A DNA stretch of 31,579 nucleotides from the IMG/VR virus record IMGVR_UViG_3300017781_000067, positions 1 to 31,579 of that record. One strand, written 5' to 3'. This stretch comes from a virus. The notes beneath the pieces are model-generated. The model did not search any database. It worked only from the letters and a program-made list of their open reading frames with translations, and was not told where the DNA came from. Shown in pieces: positions 31,283 to 31,579 of this stretch. Numbering within the stretch: position 1 is the first letter of the stretch; each line of letters opens with the position of its first letter. The position numbers were made by a program, and so were the translations under genes.

Positions 31283-31579
31283 ATGTGAAACTGTTTTATT
31301 TAATCCTCTGAATGCGAGGACTGTACGACTTACGGGTGGTACAAAAACTATTAACCCCCATGTTTTTGATGCGGAGATAGTCTCTCTAGAAATGCCTACT
31401 GACGTAGTGATTTCCACAGGAGAGACTATTTCTATCAAAAATAGAAAGTATAAAGTTAATTTTATAGATAAACTTTATAAGGGTAATGTTTTGATCTATG
31501 ATTTGCATGTAGCAAAGCCTAACAAATCAAACATATTTATATTACCAATGTTAAGCGGAGAAAGGAATTTGTATTTTTA
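31275..31579 (+). CDS. Partial unknown ORF at the right edge
   Basis: An open frame begins at ATG 31275, overlapping the stop of the exonuclease gene (ATGGTTAA), and runs beyond the window; 101 codons are visible. It starts MVKCETVLFNPLNARTVRLT, is beta-like, and ends in the visible part with ILPMLSGERNLYF. No family is recognised. The overlap shows it belongs to the same operon. Confidence 0.65.
   Translation, partial: MVKCETVLFNPLNARTVRLTGGTKTINPHVFDAEIVSLEMPTDVVISTGETISIKNRKYKVNFIDKLYKGNVLIYDLHVAKPNKSNIFILPMLSGERNLYF

Noticed and set aside
1-31579. CRISPR arrays, insertion sequences, integrase or attachment sites
   Set aside because: No repeat-spacer series, no transposase or recombinase motifs and no flanking repeats were seen in the whole window.

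Overview
This window reads as part of the genome of a tailed, apparently strictly lytic double-stranded DNA phage of a Bacteroidota (probably flavobacterial) host. The DNA is AT-rich and gene-dense. Start codons are preceded by A/T-rich stretches rather than Shine-Dalgarno motifs. The best promoter candidates match the Bacteroidota pattern TTTG/TTG - about 20 bp - TAnnTTTG. TerL, portal, a small Gly/Tyr-motif protein, an acidic scaffold-like protein and the major capsid candidate follow each other in an order that recalls crAss-like phages (Crassvirales) and related flavophages. That placement is an inference from gene content, not from a database match. No integrase, repressor, tRNA, CRISPR array or insertion sequence was seen.

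Layout. Positions 1-13.6 kb are transcribed leftward. Read from the promoter at about 13.68 kb, this arm holds GroES, a run of small genes, a Cys-rich protein, an HU/IHF-like protein, a Snc-type nuclease, TerL, portal, a small head protein, scaffold-like protein, capsid, a conserved protein, a connector-like protein and a truncated virion-like protein. Positions 13.64-14.2 kb form a 560-bp divergent control region without ORFs. It has a GC-richer block that I read as a possible leftward structured RNA, and an AT-rich half that could hold the replication origin. Positions 14.2-17.2 kb run rightward: a terminated single-gene unit (95 aa), then tiny membrane and Cys-rich proteins. Positions 17.2-31.6 kb hold the replication arm: family A DNA polymerase with proofreading domain, DnaA-domain-IV-like protein, SF2 helicase, putative helicase loader, DnaB-type helicase, Sak4-like ATPase, SSB-like protein, TOPRIM primase, PD-(D/E)xK nuclease, rIIA-like and rIIB-like proteins, 5'-3' exonuclease and a truncated ORF.

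How it works together. The rightward arm looks like the early/replication programme: initiator-like protein, loader, helicase, primase, polymerase, SSB, annealing ATPase and flap nuclease. The leftward arm is the head-assembly programme, opened by its own co-chaperonin. Two leftward sub-operons (portal; scaffold-capsid) share a two-part upstream element with identical spacing, which I propose as a late-type promoter class. Several RNA-scale structures stand out: the divergent-region RNA candidate, a terminator overlapped by a 15-codon ORF just before the polymerase operon, a three-way-junction structure before the primase, and a 19-bp-stem hairpin before the exonuclease.
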